This document shows, piece after piece, positions 1-10,557 of a stretch of 64,000 nt of DNA. The position numbers and the translations under genes are program-made. Positions within the stretch are counted from its first letter, which is position 1. Each line of letters opens with the position of its first letter. The notes beneath the pieces were generated by a model. It was not told the origin of the DNA. It saw only the letters and a program-made list of their open reading frames with translations, and did no database searches. Source of the DNA: Zantedeschia hybrid cultivar (lineage: Eukaryota; Streptophyta; Magnoliopsida; Alismatales; Araceae); assembly GCA_030544215.1 (NCBI GenBank), contig JARZZO010000005.1, positions 79,327,024 through 79,391,023 of the forward strand, in the 5' to 3' direction.

Positions 1-1335
1 CATATTCGCCCTGAGAAGGCAATGTATCCTAAATCCTCCCCTTGGCTTAAACTAGTCCCACCGGTATGCCATAAAGGGGTTGAAAGATTCCTTTGCCCTA
101 AGGAGGCATTGTATCCTAAAGTCTTCCCTGAGCATACGCCAGTCCCGCTGGCATGCCATAAAAGGGTTGAAAATTTTCCTATCGCCCCGAGGAGGCAATG
201 TATCCTGAATCTTCCCTGGGCATACATTAGTCCCATCGGCATACCCATATGCTATAGTCCCATCGGCATACCCATATGCTATAGTCCCATCGGCGTGCTG
301 AAGGCGGTCGAATTCGCCCCAAAGGGACATTATACCCTAAAATTGCCCCTGGTATACGCTAGTCCCACTGGTGTGCCTTGGTGGCCTGGAAATCCATATT
401 CGCCTACAGGAGGCTTTATATTCTGGAAATTCATATTTCATATTCGCCTACAAGAGGCATTATATCCTGGAAATTCATATTTCATATTCGCCTATAGGAG
501 GCTTTACATCCTGGAAACTCATATTCGCCTACAGGAGGCTTTATATCCTGGAAACTCATATTCGCCTACAGGAGGCTTTATATCCTGGAAATTCATATTC
601 GCCTACGGGAGGCTTTGAATCTCGGAGTTCATATTTCGCCTACGGGAGGCTTTGAATCTCGGAATCCATATTCGCCTACAGGAGGCATTATATCCTGGAA
701 ATTCATATTTCATATTCGCCTACAGGAGGCATTATATCCTGGAAATTCATATTTCATATTCGCCTACAGGAGGCTTTATATCCTGGAAACTCATATTCGC
801 CTACAGGAGGCTTTATATCCTGGAAACTCATATTCGCCAACGGGAGGCTTTACATCCTGGAAATTCATATTTCGCCTACGGGAAGCATTAAATCCCGGAA
901 TTCATATTTCGCCTACGGGAGGCGTTAAACTCCGGAATTCGCCTATAGGAGGCTTTAAATTCTGAAGTTCATATTTCGCCCACGGGAGGCTTTAAATCCT
1001 GAAATTTATATTTCGCCTGCGGGAGGCTTTGAATCTCCGAACTCATATTTCGCCTACAAGAGGCTTTGAATCCTGGAATTCATATTTTGCCTACGGGAGG
1101 CTTTGAATCTCGGAGTTCATATTTCGCCCACGGGAGGCTTTAAGTCCCGGAGTTTATATTTCACCTACGGGAGGCGTTAAACTCCGAAATTCGCCTGCAG
1201 GAGGCTTTAAATCTTGAAGTTCATATTTTGCCTACGGGAGGCATTAAACCCCGGAATTCGCCTCTGGGGGGCATTGTGTCTCAAAATATTTGGTCTTCGG
1301 GAGCCGTTGTATCCCAAATCCACGGCTACCTAAAG
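1..1335. repeat. Tandem array A (about 37-48 bp units) in the 3' part of a gypsy-like element
   Basis: Units run on the theme CATATTCGCCTACAGGAGGC followed by TTTATATCCTGGAAATT, many with an extra TTCATAT spacer. They are clean from about 370 to 1280 and degenerate before that. Most units carry a short inverted repeat GCCT(4-5 nt)AGGC whose loop varies (ACAGG, ACGGG, ATAGG). The open frames through this array are by-products of the repeat period and have no known domain. I infer it belongs to the same LTR element as the downstream LTR because arrays, hairpin module, polypurine tract and LTR follow without a recognised boundary. Confidence 0.88.
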
Positions 1336-2250
1336 CCCCCGTTTCTCGAAAACTACATATAATTTCTTATCGGCTCACAGGGAAGACTCAATTCCCTACA
1401 TATAATTCCTTATCGGCTCTCAGGGAAGACTCAGTTCCCCACATATATTTCTTACTGGTTCTTAGGGAAGACTCAATTCCCTATATATAATTTCTTATCG
1501 GCTCTCAGGGAAGACTCAGTTCCCTACACATAAATTCCTTATCGGTTCTCAGGGAAGACTCAATTCCCTACATATAAAATTCATTATCGGTTCTTAGGGA
1601 AGACTCAATTCCCTACATATAATTTCTTATCGGCTCACAGGGAGGCCTCAATTCCCAACATATATTCCTTATCGGTTCTCAGGGAAGACTCAATTCCCTA
1701 CATATAATTTCTTATCGGCTCACAGGGAGGCCTCAGTTCCCAACATATAATTCTTTATCGGTTCTCAGGGAAGACTCAGTTCCCTACATATATTCCTTAT
1801 CGGTTCTCAGGGAAGACTCAGTTCCCTACATACATTCATTATCGGTTCTCAGGGAAGACTCAGTTCCCTACATATACTTCTTATCGGTTCTCAGGGAAGA
1901 CTCAGTTCCCTACATATAATTTCTTATCGGCTCACAGGGAAGACTCAGTTCCCTACATATACTTCTTATCGGTTCTCAGGGAAGACTCAGTTTCCTACAT
2001 ATGATTCCTTATCGGTTCTCAGGGAAAACTTAGTTCCCTACATATACTTCTTATCGGTTCTCAGGGAAGACTCAGTTCCCTACATATGATTCATTATCGG
2101 TTCTCAGGGAAGACTCAATTCCCTACAGATATTTCTTAGCGGTTCTCAGGGAAGACTCAGTTCCCTACACATACTTCTTATCGGTTCTCAGGGAAGACTT
2201 AGTTCCCTACATATATTTCTGAGCGGTTCTCAGGGAAATCGTAATTCCCT
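1336..2250. repeat. Tandem array B (about 42 bp, about 21 units)
   Basis: Each unit reads roughly TTATCGGTTCTCAGGGAAG then ACTCAGTTCCCTACATATA. In nearly every unit AGGGAA and TTCCCT form a 6-bp stem around a 7-nt loop (GACTCAG or GACTCAA). The array ends with a diverged unit at about 2225-2250. No coding potential. Its place between array A and the hairpin module suggests it is part of the internal non-coding region of the same retroelement. Confidence 0.9.
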
Positions 2251-2370
2251 ACCAAAAAAAAATGAAATGAAAAATAAAAAAAATGGGGCTTAAAAACGAG
2301 GTGCTCCGATGGACTTAATCGATCTCATCCTCAAAGGGGTCGGTTAAGGGTAAAAATGTCTTATACCCAG

Positions 2371-2502
2371 CTAAGGTGAAAACCCGAAAGGGCACCTTAG
2401 GCAAAATCGGGTAACCCCGCTGTGTGAAAGCCCGCAAGGGCGCACAGGCAAAAATAAGAGGGGGCTAATGCTGGCGAAAACCTGAAAAGGCGCTAGTATT
2501 AG
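2371..2502 (+). other. Triple GNRA-capped hairpin module, copy 1
   Basis: Three hairpins share one design. H1 2371-2400: stem CTAAGGTG/CACCTTAG, 5' bulge AAAA, inner CCC/GGG, loop GAAA. H2 2420-2447: stem CTGTGTG/CGCACAG with one U-G pair, bulge AAAG, inner CCC/GGG, loop GCAA. H3 2465-2502: 12-bp stem CTAATGCTGGCG/CGCTAGTATTAG with two G-U pairs, bulge AAAA, inner CCT/AGG, loop GAAA. None has unpaired bases on the 3' side. Function is unknown; a cis-acting RNA element of the retrotransposon is an inference. Confidence 0.75.
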
Positions 2503-2602
2503 TTTTAAAAAAAAAAAAAAATTAAAAATGAGGTGCTCCGACGGACTTAATCGATCTCATCCTCAAAGGGGTCGGTTAAGGGTAAAAATGTCTTATACCC
2601 AG

Positions 2603-2734
2603 CTAAGGTGAAAACCCGAAAGGGCACCTTAAGCAAAATTGGATAACCCCGCTGTGTGAAAACCCGCAAGGGCGCACAGGCAAAAATAAGAGAGGGCTAA
2701 TGCTGGCGAAAACCTGAAAAGGCGCTAGTATTAG
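2603..2734 (+). other. Triple GNRA-capped hairpin module, copy 2
   Basis: Second copy of the module: H1' 2604-2631 (7 bp; the outermost pair of copy 1 is lost), H2' 2652-2679 (bulge now AAAA instead of AAAG, loop GCAA), H3' 2697-2734 (12-bp stem as in copy 1). The single bulge change in H2 makes it match the other hairpins exactly, which supports the alignment of the three. Confidence 0.75.
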
Positions 2735-2738
2735 TTAC

Positions 2739-3950
2739 ATAAGAAAGAGAGAATACATGCAACATATAATAAATGGTCCGTACCACTCAAACTTAGCATT
2801 TATCTTCAGGAGAATATTTGCGATACACTGGAGCAATGTTGGAGTTCGAGATGAACATGCAGGGTAGTTCGAGTTCTTCAGCAAATGGAAAACTTCAATC
2901 CTGTTGAAGAAATTCGACTCCATCTCCGGAATATCAGTCGAAGCGATGTTCGATGGTCGCCACAAAATGGGAATTCTCCCTCCAGTGGAGCCTCAGGAAC
3001 ATATGCATTCTGACGCAGAGCGGCGATATGAGTGTCCGCGATACCAGAAAGGACAATGTCCTTCTGATATTTGGAGCATAGGAGTTTCTGCAACCCGAGC
3101 TGCACAGCTTGCCTCGATAGTTTCAGTCTCGGCTCGCTTTGGCGGAGAGTTACTCGACAAGTAGCAGGAATGGGATATCGTCCTCCCCATGCCTTGCCAT
3201 AGGAGGAACTCCCATGAGAGCCATGAAGACAAAAACAGCAAGCTACAAGAAGATAGAGAAATAAAGTCAGCGCCAGAGAGCTGCAATAAAAGTCTCGAAA
3301 AGCAAAAATCGACCGAGTCCTAATAAAGTCATAGGACAAAGTCAAATTGCTATGAACCAGATATTAGGCCAGTCCAGAACGTTTCGTGCGGAGCTCCTGG
3401 AAATGCCAATATAAGGTACTGATACCCCAAGATAGAGCAAATGCCGGAAGAATTAAACGACTCGCATGTGTGTTCTTAAGGAGTCTCCATGTCGTGAAGG
3501 CCAAGAAATCTCCTAGAATCCAAGTAAACGTCGAAAGATTCAAGCGGCATTAACTCTCACAGAACCTCCAAGTCGCGAAGGCCAAGAGGATTCCCATAAT
3601 CAGAGGGGTAGACGCTTTCAAATATATTCGGAAAGTCGAAAAGTTATGAAAACAGGACTTCCTGGGCATGGTTTGAGATGTCTAAGTACCAAAATTGAGC
3701 GTCATCAAGACCCAGATAAGCTCAGATGGGGCATATGCACAGCGAACCAAAGCAATATATAGCCTGGCATATATGAGACAGCGGTTGACTTCCCCCAATA
3801 GCCGTAAATACATAAGGCGAGAAACGGGAATTCATCAAGACAATACCGGCATGCCGCATTTGAGAATTCCTCGAGCATGCAAAATGATGATTCTTGTAGC
3901 CGAATGGGGCACGGGACATGCACCGTCGTCTTCACCTCCGGCACATGTCC
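2739..3950. other. Non-coding internal DNA between hairpin module and polypurine tract
   Basis: No gene recognised. The longest frame is a 155-codon antisense ORF (3345-2878) with a hydrophobic stretch and no domain I know. Some Tat-lineage elements carry an antisense ORF at this position, but nothing here resembles one at sequence level. The rest is unique-looking DNA. Confidence 0.5.
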
Positions 3951-3951
3951 C

Positions 3952-3963
3952 GTGGGGGGCATT
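3952..3963 (+). promoter_or_regulatory. Polypurine tract (plus-strand primer site)
   Basis: GTGGGGGG at 3952-3959 followed by CATT lies directly before a TGTTGAAACCC LTR-type start. A G-rich polypurine tract next to TG is the expected layout at the internal/3' LTR junction of Ty3/gypsy elements. Confidence 0.6.
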
Positions 3964-4586
3964 TGTTGAAACCCTTTTTTAAAAGCAAAAGGGAGAAGGG
4001 GGAAGCCCCCCCCACCGGTTGGGGAACCCCCCACCGGTTCCAAGAGGGAAACCGGTGGGGGAGGAGGAGGATCCCTCCCTTCTCTCTCATTTTAAAATTC
4101 AAAGAAAGGGGGGGGATTAATTAGGATGGAGGGAGTTAATGAGAATCTTAACCCCATTCACACATGGGTTAAGAATCCCATGTGAACCCCATTTAATACC
4201 CATCCTTAAACCCCTTTCACATGAGGCCAAAACCTGGATTTATGGGGTTTAAACCTTTTTCACATTGGCCAAAACCCCCCCCAAACCTGAAACCAGGGCA
4301 TTGAAGAGCCCAAAAAAGTAAAAAAGTGGAGGAAATGGGGGAGGAGAACCCTCACTGGTTGGGAACCGGTGGGGGGGGGTGCCCACCGGATTCTCCCCTC
4401 TCTCTCTCTCATTTTTTTATGCCCTCTCTCTCCCTCTCTCACCCATGTGATTAAAAAAATTAAAAAAAAGAGAGGGGGAGGAGGAAGAGGCAACCGGTTG
4501 GTACCCCCCACCTCAAGCCAAACCGGTGGGTACCCCCCACCTCAAGCATTCCGGTGGGTACCCCCACCGGTTAAGGTTTTGAAGCC

Positions 4587-4594
4587 TATAAATA
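4587..4594 (+). promoter_or_regulatory. TATA box of the LTR promoter
   Basis: TATAAATA in a GC-rich setting (GAAGCC before, CCCCCCAAGG after). The related LTR has TATAAATT at the corresponding place (8336-8343). Both are followed about 190-210 bp later by a hairpin. Confidence 0.5.
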
Positions 4595-4778
4595 CCCCCC
4601 AAGGGGTAAGGAGATGCCCCATGCCCATTTGGCCCAAAAATTCCTAGGGGAAACTCTGCCAGTTTGAAGACCAAATCCGGTGCTCTTGCCCGGGTTTGCT
4701 GCGATATGGAGGCGATATCTTCTTGGAGGGCTCTCTTCTTAAGGTTTATTCCTAAGGGGAAGCTCTGCCAAATTTATG

Positions 4779-4800
4779 TTGTAAAATCACCGTTTTACAA
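4779..4800 (+). other. Hairpin in LTR, probably in the transcribed part
   Basis: TTGTAAAA (4779-4786) pairs with TTTTACAA (4793-4800) around TCACCG. The second LTR has a different 7-bp hairpin, TCGCCTT/AAGGCGA, at 8546-8564 in the same context. Confidence 0.45.
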
Positions 4801-6246
4801 GACGGGATTATGCCGAAATGATGAATGAAATGCCCATGTTGTTCTTTGAGCATATGTGTGTGCATGTGTGTTCATGGATCTACTATTTAAGTAACACTAT
4901 GTTACTATATTTTCATATGTAAAATAATTAGTTTTATAACTAATTAAAATACATAAAACCTATAATTAAATATTCTAAAATATCATTGGCCTCATCCCAT
5001 ACATAACTAATCTTAGACTCATAATTAAAACTTAATAATGAAGCATTGAGACATAAAATAATATACTTAAGTTAAAAAATGACTTAAATACCTCCATACT
5101 TAATTAATTAATAAAATCTGCGAAAATTATCTAAAATTAATAAAATAAATATAAAAATCAGAAAAATTCTGTGAAAATCAGTAATACTCAGTAAAAATCA
5201 GAAAACTAAATCTGGAAATTACATAAATCCAAAATATAACTTAAATATCCTTCATATACCTAATTAATTAATAAAAATCAGTAAAATTAATAAAAAAATC
5301 AGTAAAATTCAGTAAAAACCAGTAAAAAACAGAGAACCAAATCTGAAAATATATAAAATTCTGAAATGACTAAAATGCCCCTAGAGCTCAATACAAATTA
5401 CAAAAATACCCTCATACATGTTAAAAATCTGTAAAAATCACAGAAAATTCTTAAAAATATCAAAATCTCTCATATGTCCAAAATACCCTCCAAACCTTAA
5501 TAAGATGGGTAAAATTACCAAAATACCCTCAATATGATAAAAAAATAAATAAAAATTTCAGAAAAATATAAAAATAGACTTTAAGTCTAAAAATCCAATT
5601 TGGGCTAAATTACAAAAATACCCTTACAATCTAAACACACTTGAAATAACCCTAAAATACCTCTTAAGGTTTTGAAACCTTCCTAAATCATTAAAACTCA
5701 TTTCATACACTTAAATAACCATAATCTCCCTATACCCTCTAACTTGGCATAATTACAAAAATACCCCTATGGGTCTAAAATACTTGGAATCAATCCAGAA
5801 TACTTGGAGTCAGTCCAATATACTTGGAATTAATCCAGATAGCTTGGAATCAATCCAAAATCATATAAACACATCCTAAACTTGGGTGAGGCCAAGAGTT
5901 TAACCTAAAATATATCTTCATATGCATGCGCTGCCTATAGTAGTAGTTTTGCATGATTAAGGGCATCATACGGACGGTTAATCAAGGGTTGCCGAGCAGT
6001 TGCTCAGCGTAATTAACACTGACCGAGGTCAGTGGAGAGAGGTCATATACTCGAATCTTCGCCTGATTCGAGGTCCCGGATTCCCTGAGGGCTAATCCCA
6101 AGCTCTCATAATCCGATAAAAAAAATATAAAACCGACCTATAAATCCTCTAGATAAACAAAAAAACGGATTTCCGAATAATCCGACATAGGAGAGATGTG
6201 TCTAGGTCAGGTCCCGACGAAGGTTAGAAAAATCTTCGTGCAAACA

Positions 6247-6301
6247 GTACTTCAATAAAATTTGTGGTACAATCCACAACTTGTTCCAAAAAAAAAAATA
6301 T
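6247..6301 (+). mobile_element. 3' tail of a 5'-truncated L1
   Basis: A perfect 6-bp hairpin TTGTGG(TACAAT)CCACAA at 6262-6279 is followed by TTGTTCC and an A-run at 6288-6298. This is the tail layout seen in other L1 copies in the window. Confidence 0.55.
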
Positions 6302-6617
6302 TGAAGAGGTGGCTTAATTTTTCAAGAAAGGCCTAAACAGAATTATGGGAGATGTCATCTTCGGTTTTCTAACAGTTCACAAATTTCTTGAATCAGATTT
6401 TGAGTTGAATGTATACCTTGGGCTTCTTATTGGAATTGTCCATTCTTGTAACTATGTAGGTGATTGGTTATTTCCAAAGGTAGTGCATAGGGTCATCTAG
6501 ATCATTGGTTATTGATTATGGGATGGCAGTAGTCCACGCATGGAAGCTGTAACAGATACACGTTTCCTGTTGACTATTTCTTTTTTCGACACACTATGGG
6601 ATTTAGGTTATCACCTT
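6302..6617. other. No feature recognised
   Basis: About 300 bp of unique-looking sequence between two L1 tails. No splice-compatible coding segment resembling the missing UPL6 N-terminus was seen. Confidence 0.4.
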
Positions 6618-6703
6618 AAACAGTTACAAGTACATGTTCTCATTTCTTTTATAATACAAGTGGTACCATCCACATTCAAATAAATAAATAAAACAGTTAC
6701 AAG
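6618..6703 (+). mobile_element. 60-bp L1 micro-insertion with perfect 13-bp TSD
   Basis: AAACAGTTACAAG occurs at 6618-6630 and again at 6691-6703. Between them is only the last part of an L1 3' UTR, the hairpin GTGG(TACCAT)CCAC (6660-6673) and an AAAT-type tail. This is what extreme 5' truncation during target-primed reverse transcription would leave. Confidence 0.7.
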
Positions 6704-6884
6704 CTACTTGCTTAAAATTTAAACATTTGTTCATATGGATAATGTTAAATTTCCTCTTTTTTATATTTAAAACATTTTATGTTTAAAAGATATATCTCTT
6801 GTCTCCATTTCTTTATGTATACATCTTAATGACTTGCTAGATTTACATGTCCGGTCTTTGCATGCATGTGCCTACTTCTATGTA

Positions 6885-7050
6885 CATGGAATGGAAAATC
6901 GGCTGATCCTGATCCGAATAGGCCGATTTGGATTGGGATCAGCGGGTGGCGATCCAGCTGGAATCGGCCGATTCCGGCCAATCTGATCCCGGATCGAATC
7001 AGGATCGCTGGGGTCCGATCCGGACCTCCAATCCAATCTAGAATTCCATG
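6885..7050. mobile_element. hAT-like MITE, 166 bp
   Basis: Starts CATGGAATGG and ends GAATTCCATG, giving an 8-bp inverted terminus CATGGAAT. Flanks TCTATGTA (6877-6884) and TCCATGTA (7051-7058) form an 8-bp target duplication with one mismatch. The interior is made of GATCGG/CCGATC repeats. An 8-bp TSD is typical of hAT transposons. No transposase. Same family as 10037-10911. Confidence 0.7.
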
Positions 7051-7109
7051 TCCATGTATGACTATGCCAGAGACATCTGTTGGCCCACAATATTTCATGC
7101 ATGACAAAA

Positions 7110-7690
7110 TTGCCTAATGTGCGTATGCATATAGTCATGCGATATGAATAGCAACATGTAGACAACATACGCTCATATGCATGTGAGCTTATGCTAACAT
7201 GGAAAGGAAACACATGCTCACATGTATGTGAGCCCATGTTGATATGAGAAAATTTCTGTCTACATGTATGCGAACATAGGTCATGTGCATGTATACATAA
7301 GAAAAGACAAAGGGAGGGAATATACCTCCACGAAAACGTCCTGAAATGTCTCCAACATGCTGTCCAAAACAGCCCCGGAAAACCTCCAATATGCTGTCTC
7401 AAAACAGCCCCACAAATCCACTAAGCGGGTCCGCAAGAAAGCCCAATATGCTGCTGACAATGGGCCTATAAAATGGCAAAATAACCCCAAACTGCAGCCC
7501 AATATGCCTCTGAAATAAGGCCCAAATACAGCCCAATATGTTGCTAATATGAGGCTAGGAGCAGCCCAATAAGTATAGTCCAATGGGTAGTCCAAGATGG
7601 GCCCAAATATTGGTCCAAAAAAAGCCCAATATACGGTCCAATATCCTTCAAAAAGTGGGAGGACAGCCCCCAAAAAACAGAAATCTGCAG
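7110..7690. other. No gene; short repeats
   Basis: 7120-7290 has partly inverted CATGTGAGC/GCTCACATG motifs. 7430-7640 has many copies of GCCCAATAT separated by 20-40 bp. The open frames here follow the repeats and resemble no protein. Confidence 0.5.
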
Positions 7691-7694
7691 CAAG

Positions 7695-8192
7695 CTAAAA
7701 GGATAAGAGAAAAAAATGAGGAGTAGCCCCCCTCTCTATCTCTCCTTTGATTTAAAATAGGGAGAGAGGGAGGAGGGAACTGGTGAGAGGGGGTGGGGGC
7801 CCCCACCGGTTTCCTCCCAAGAGGAACCGGTGGAGGGTCCACTCCCCCCCTCTCCCCCATTTGAAATTTAAAAAAAAAAAAAAAAAAAATATAAGGGGAA
7901 GGGATTAATGGGTGATTAATAAGAGCCTTTTGTTGTCCCTATGGTTAGTGGAGCCTCCACCAACCCCACATTTAATTCCCCATGATTGGTGGAAAACTCA
8001 TCCCCATTCACACTTGTCCAATTGAAAGAAAAAAGTGGGAATTAATGAGGATACCCTCATTTATTGAGGAAAAAAGGGGGAAAAGAAGAAAAATTAAAGA
8101 AGGAAGGAGGGGGAGCACCCCCACCGGTGGGGGGTCCAAACCGGTGGCCACCCCCACCGGTTCTCAACCGGTGGGGGTGCCCACTGGACCCT

Positions 8193-8249
<57 letters not shown>

Positions 8250-9850
8250 TCTAAAACATGTTGCACGGTGGCATCTCCCACCTCAATTTTTTTCGAGGTG
8301 GGTACCCTCCCCCCCCCCCCCCCCCGAATATGGCCTATAAATTGGGCCCATGGGAAGCCCAAAGGACACCGACACAGCTCGGTTAAAAAGCTCAGGCATT
8401 GAGCAATTCTAAGTAAAGGTGCTGCCTGGGTGAAGACCGAACTTAGTGCATTCGCATGGGTTCGAAGCGCGCGGAGGAGCTTCGTCTTGGGGTCCTTCTT
8501 CCTAAGTTTTCCTAGGGGAGGCCCTACCGAATTTCTATTGTAAAATCGCCTTTCTATAAGGCGAAACCATGTCAAAATTATGAATGGAATATTAATGTTT
8601 GTGTGCATATGTGTGTATGTTCATGCAATAAACTTATTATTTAAGTAACATTATATTAGTATATTCACACTCATATGTAATTAATTAACTAATTTAATAA
8701 GTAATCAAATACATACTTAAAGCAAACACATGATTAAAATATCCTTGGTCTCACCCCTACACATTACTAAGCCTAAACTATTAATCAAGACTTAATAATG
8801 CAACATACATACATGAAATAATATACTTAAGATAAAAAGACCAAAAATACCCTCACGCCTAATTAATTAATAAAAATATGTGGGAATTATTTAAAAAACC
8901 CAGTAAAATTAATAAAAAACCAATAAAACTCAGTAAAAATAGAAAACTAAATATGAAAATACATAAATCCCCGAAATGACCTAAATACCCCAGAACTTAA
9001 TAAAATTATGAATATACCCTCCCTCATGGTAAAAATCTGTAAAAAATTGCAGAAATTTCTTTAAAATGTCAAAATCTCCCATATGCCCATGATACCCTCT
9101 AGACCATAAAAGATGGGCAAAATTATTAAAATACCCTCAACATAATAAAAATAACTAAAAATTCTAGAAAAATATAAAAAAATAAAAATAGACTTTTAAG
9201 TCCGGCAACCCGATTCGGCGTAAAATTACCAAAATACCTCTATAACCCAACTATGCTTAAAATGACCCTAAAATGCCTCCTAGGGTTTTCAAGCTTTCCT
9301 AAAATGTCTTACAAACCTAAAATGACCATAACAACCCTAATTCAACATAATTACAAAAATACCCCTAGGGGTCTTAGATGCTTGGAATCAATCCTAAATA
9401 ACCGGGAATCAATCCCAAAACACCTAAAATGAGTCCTAACGCTTAGGAGTTCATCCTAACACATTGGAATGAATCCAAATATCTTGATGCATTGGAATAA
9501 ATCCAGATACTCTAAAATATTGGAATGAATCCAAATACTTTCGCATACGTGCATGCTGCGTGGTAGTGTAGATGGTTAAAGGGCATCTCTCGGACAGTTA
9601 GTCAAGGGTTGTCGAGCGGTTGTTCGACGTAATTAACACTGACTGAGGTCAGTGGAGAGAGGTCATATACTTGGATCTTCGTCTGATCCGAAGTCTCGGA
9701 CTCTCTGAGGGCTAATCCCAAGCTCTCATAGTCTAAGAAATAAAATAAATAAAATCGACCTATATATTTCTCCAAATAAAACACAAAAAAATAATAAATA
9801 TATAAATCCCAGTAGAGATAGCTAGGTGCAGGTCCAAACAACATCATAGA
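7695..9850 (+). mobile_element. Related truncated or solo gypsy-like LTR
   Basis: Same order of parts as 3964-6246: purine-rich start with CCCCCC, CACCGG blocks, TATA (8336-8343), hairpin (8546-8564), long AT-rich part, and a terminal block with TAATTAACACTGA and GTCAGTGGAGAGAGGTCATA. The TGTTGAAACCC start is missing, so the 5' end is truncated or rearranged. Divergence from the first LTR is far too large for two LTRs of one recent insertion. Confidence 0.6.
8201..8246. repeat. (CT)n microsatellite
   Basis: Long CT run inside the second LTR, followed at about 8309-8325 by a C-homopolymer. Open frames across it encode only low-complexity Leu/Ser or Arg/Glu. Confidence 0.95.
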
Positions 9851-9941
9851 TTTGACACATGATTGCATTGGTGGTTCGAAAAGTGATGGTTCACTTGAAT
9901 GCTCTTGCCTCGAATGAAAAGGTTAGGCTAGCTATATTATT

Positions 9942-10063
9942 TAGAGCCTATTGACAATTTTTTTCCCCATTTGAAGCATGGAATTTCGGATTGGGACCCG
10001 ACTAGAGCCTATTGACAATTTTTTCCCCATTTGAAGCATGGAATTCCGGATTGGGACCCGGCG
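9942..10063. repeat. 61-bp tandem duplication at a MITE end
   Basis: TAGAGCCTATTGACAATTTT and the following 40 bp recur with a 61-bp period. The unit includes the left terminus CATGGAATT of the MITE that starts at 10037, so the MITE end and its flank were duplicated together. Confidence 0.85.
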
Positions 10064-10523
10064 ATCACGATCCGATCCAGATTGGATCGGCCGATCCACA
10101 GGAAGCCAACCGATCCTAGATCGACCCGATAAAAAGCTATTTAAAATTAATTAAAAAATATAAAAAGCAGAAAAATTATGAAAAATGTAAACATATTATT
10201 CAATTAATGCACAATGAAAATGAATACAAATCATGCACATCCATAAAAAAAGAACATACAAGATGATTAACTCACTAATAATTATTGTTGTGCAGTAATT
10301 AAAAAACCCATGCTAATATGTGATGAAGTTTTTACATGAAACTAGTGAAAATGCCTTACAAAGATAATATTTGTGATCTTTCATCATCTGGCTCATAAGT
10401 TTGAACTGGCGGCCCATAATCTAACTACATTTACTGTGGATACCTATAGCTAAACAAAGAGCTAGAGAGGTCTTCAAATCCCCTTCTTGGGTCAAAGAGA
10501 GAGAGAGGAGAATTAAGAATAGA

Positions 10524-10557
<34 letters not shown>

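Larger units (their letters stand above)
2291..2738 (+). repeat. Two 232-bp direct repeats, each with three hairpins
   Basis: The block starting AAACGAGGTGCTCCGATGG at about 2293 recurs 232 bp later with few substitutions. The copies are separated by an A-rich linker at 2503-2522. Each copy holds an ordered set of three hairpins, annotated separately. It lies about 1.2 kb upstream of the polypurine tract and LTR, where Tat-lineage Ty3/gypsy elements usually carry long non-coding DNA. Confidence 0.9.
3964..6246 (+). mobile_element. Probable 3' LTR of a Ty3/gypsy-like element (about 2.28 kb)
   Basis: Starts TGTTGAAACCC just after a polypurine tract and probably ends GTGCAAACA. It contains repeated CACCGG-rich blocks, a TATA box, a long AT-rich stretch (4900-5880) and a terminal block (about 5960-6120) that is strongly similar to 9570-9750 in a second copy. 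No coding sequence. The end is inferred, since the matching 5' LTR is outside the window. Lineage (Tat) is inferred from the long repeat-rich 3' region and large LTR, not from pol. Confidence 0.65.

Noticed and set aside
22..965. Open frames of 80-200 codons in array A
   Set aside because: The proteins merely repeat FIFAYRRLYILETHIRLQEA-type units dictated by the DNA repeat, in several frames at once.
1..2250. Array A/B as a CRISPR-like repeat array
   Set aside because: Units are adjacent and degenerate without unique spacers, and the genome is a plant's. They are ordinary tandem repeats.
3705..4124. Overlapping frames around the polypurine tract
   Set aside because: They cross the LTR boundary and repeat blocks on both strands and resemble no gag, pol or host protein.
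8057..8608. 183-codon antisense ORF
   Set aside because: It crosses a CT microsatellite, a C-run and the LTR promoter region; low complexity and no domain.
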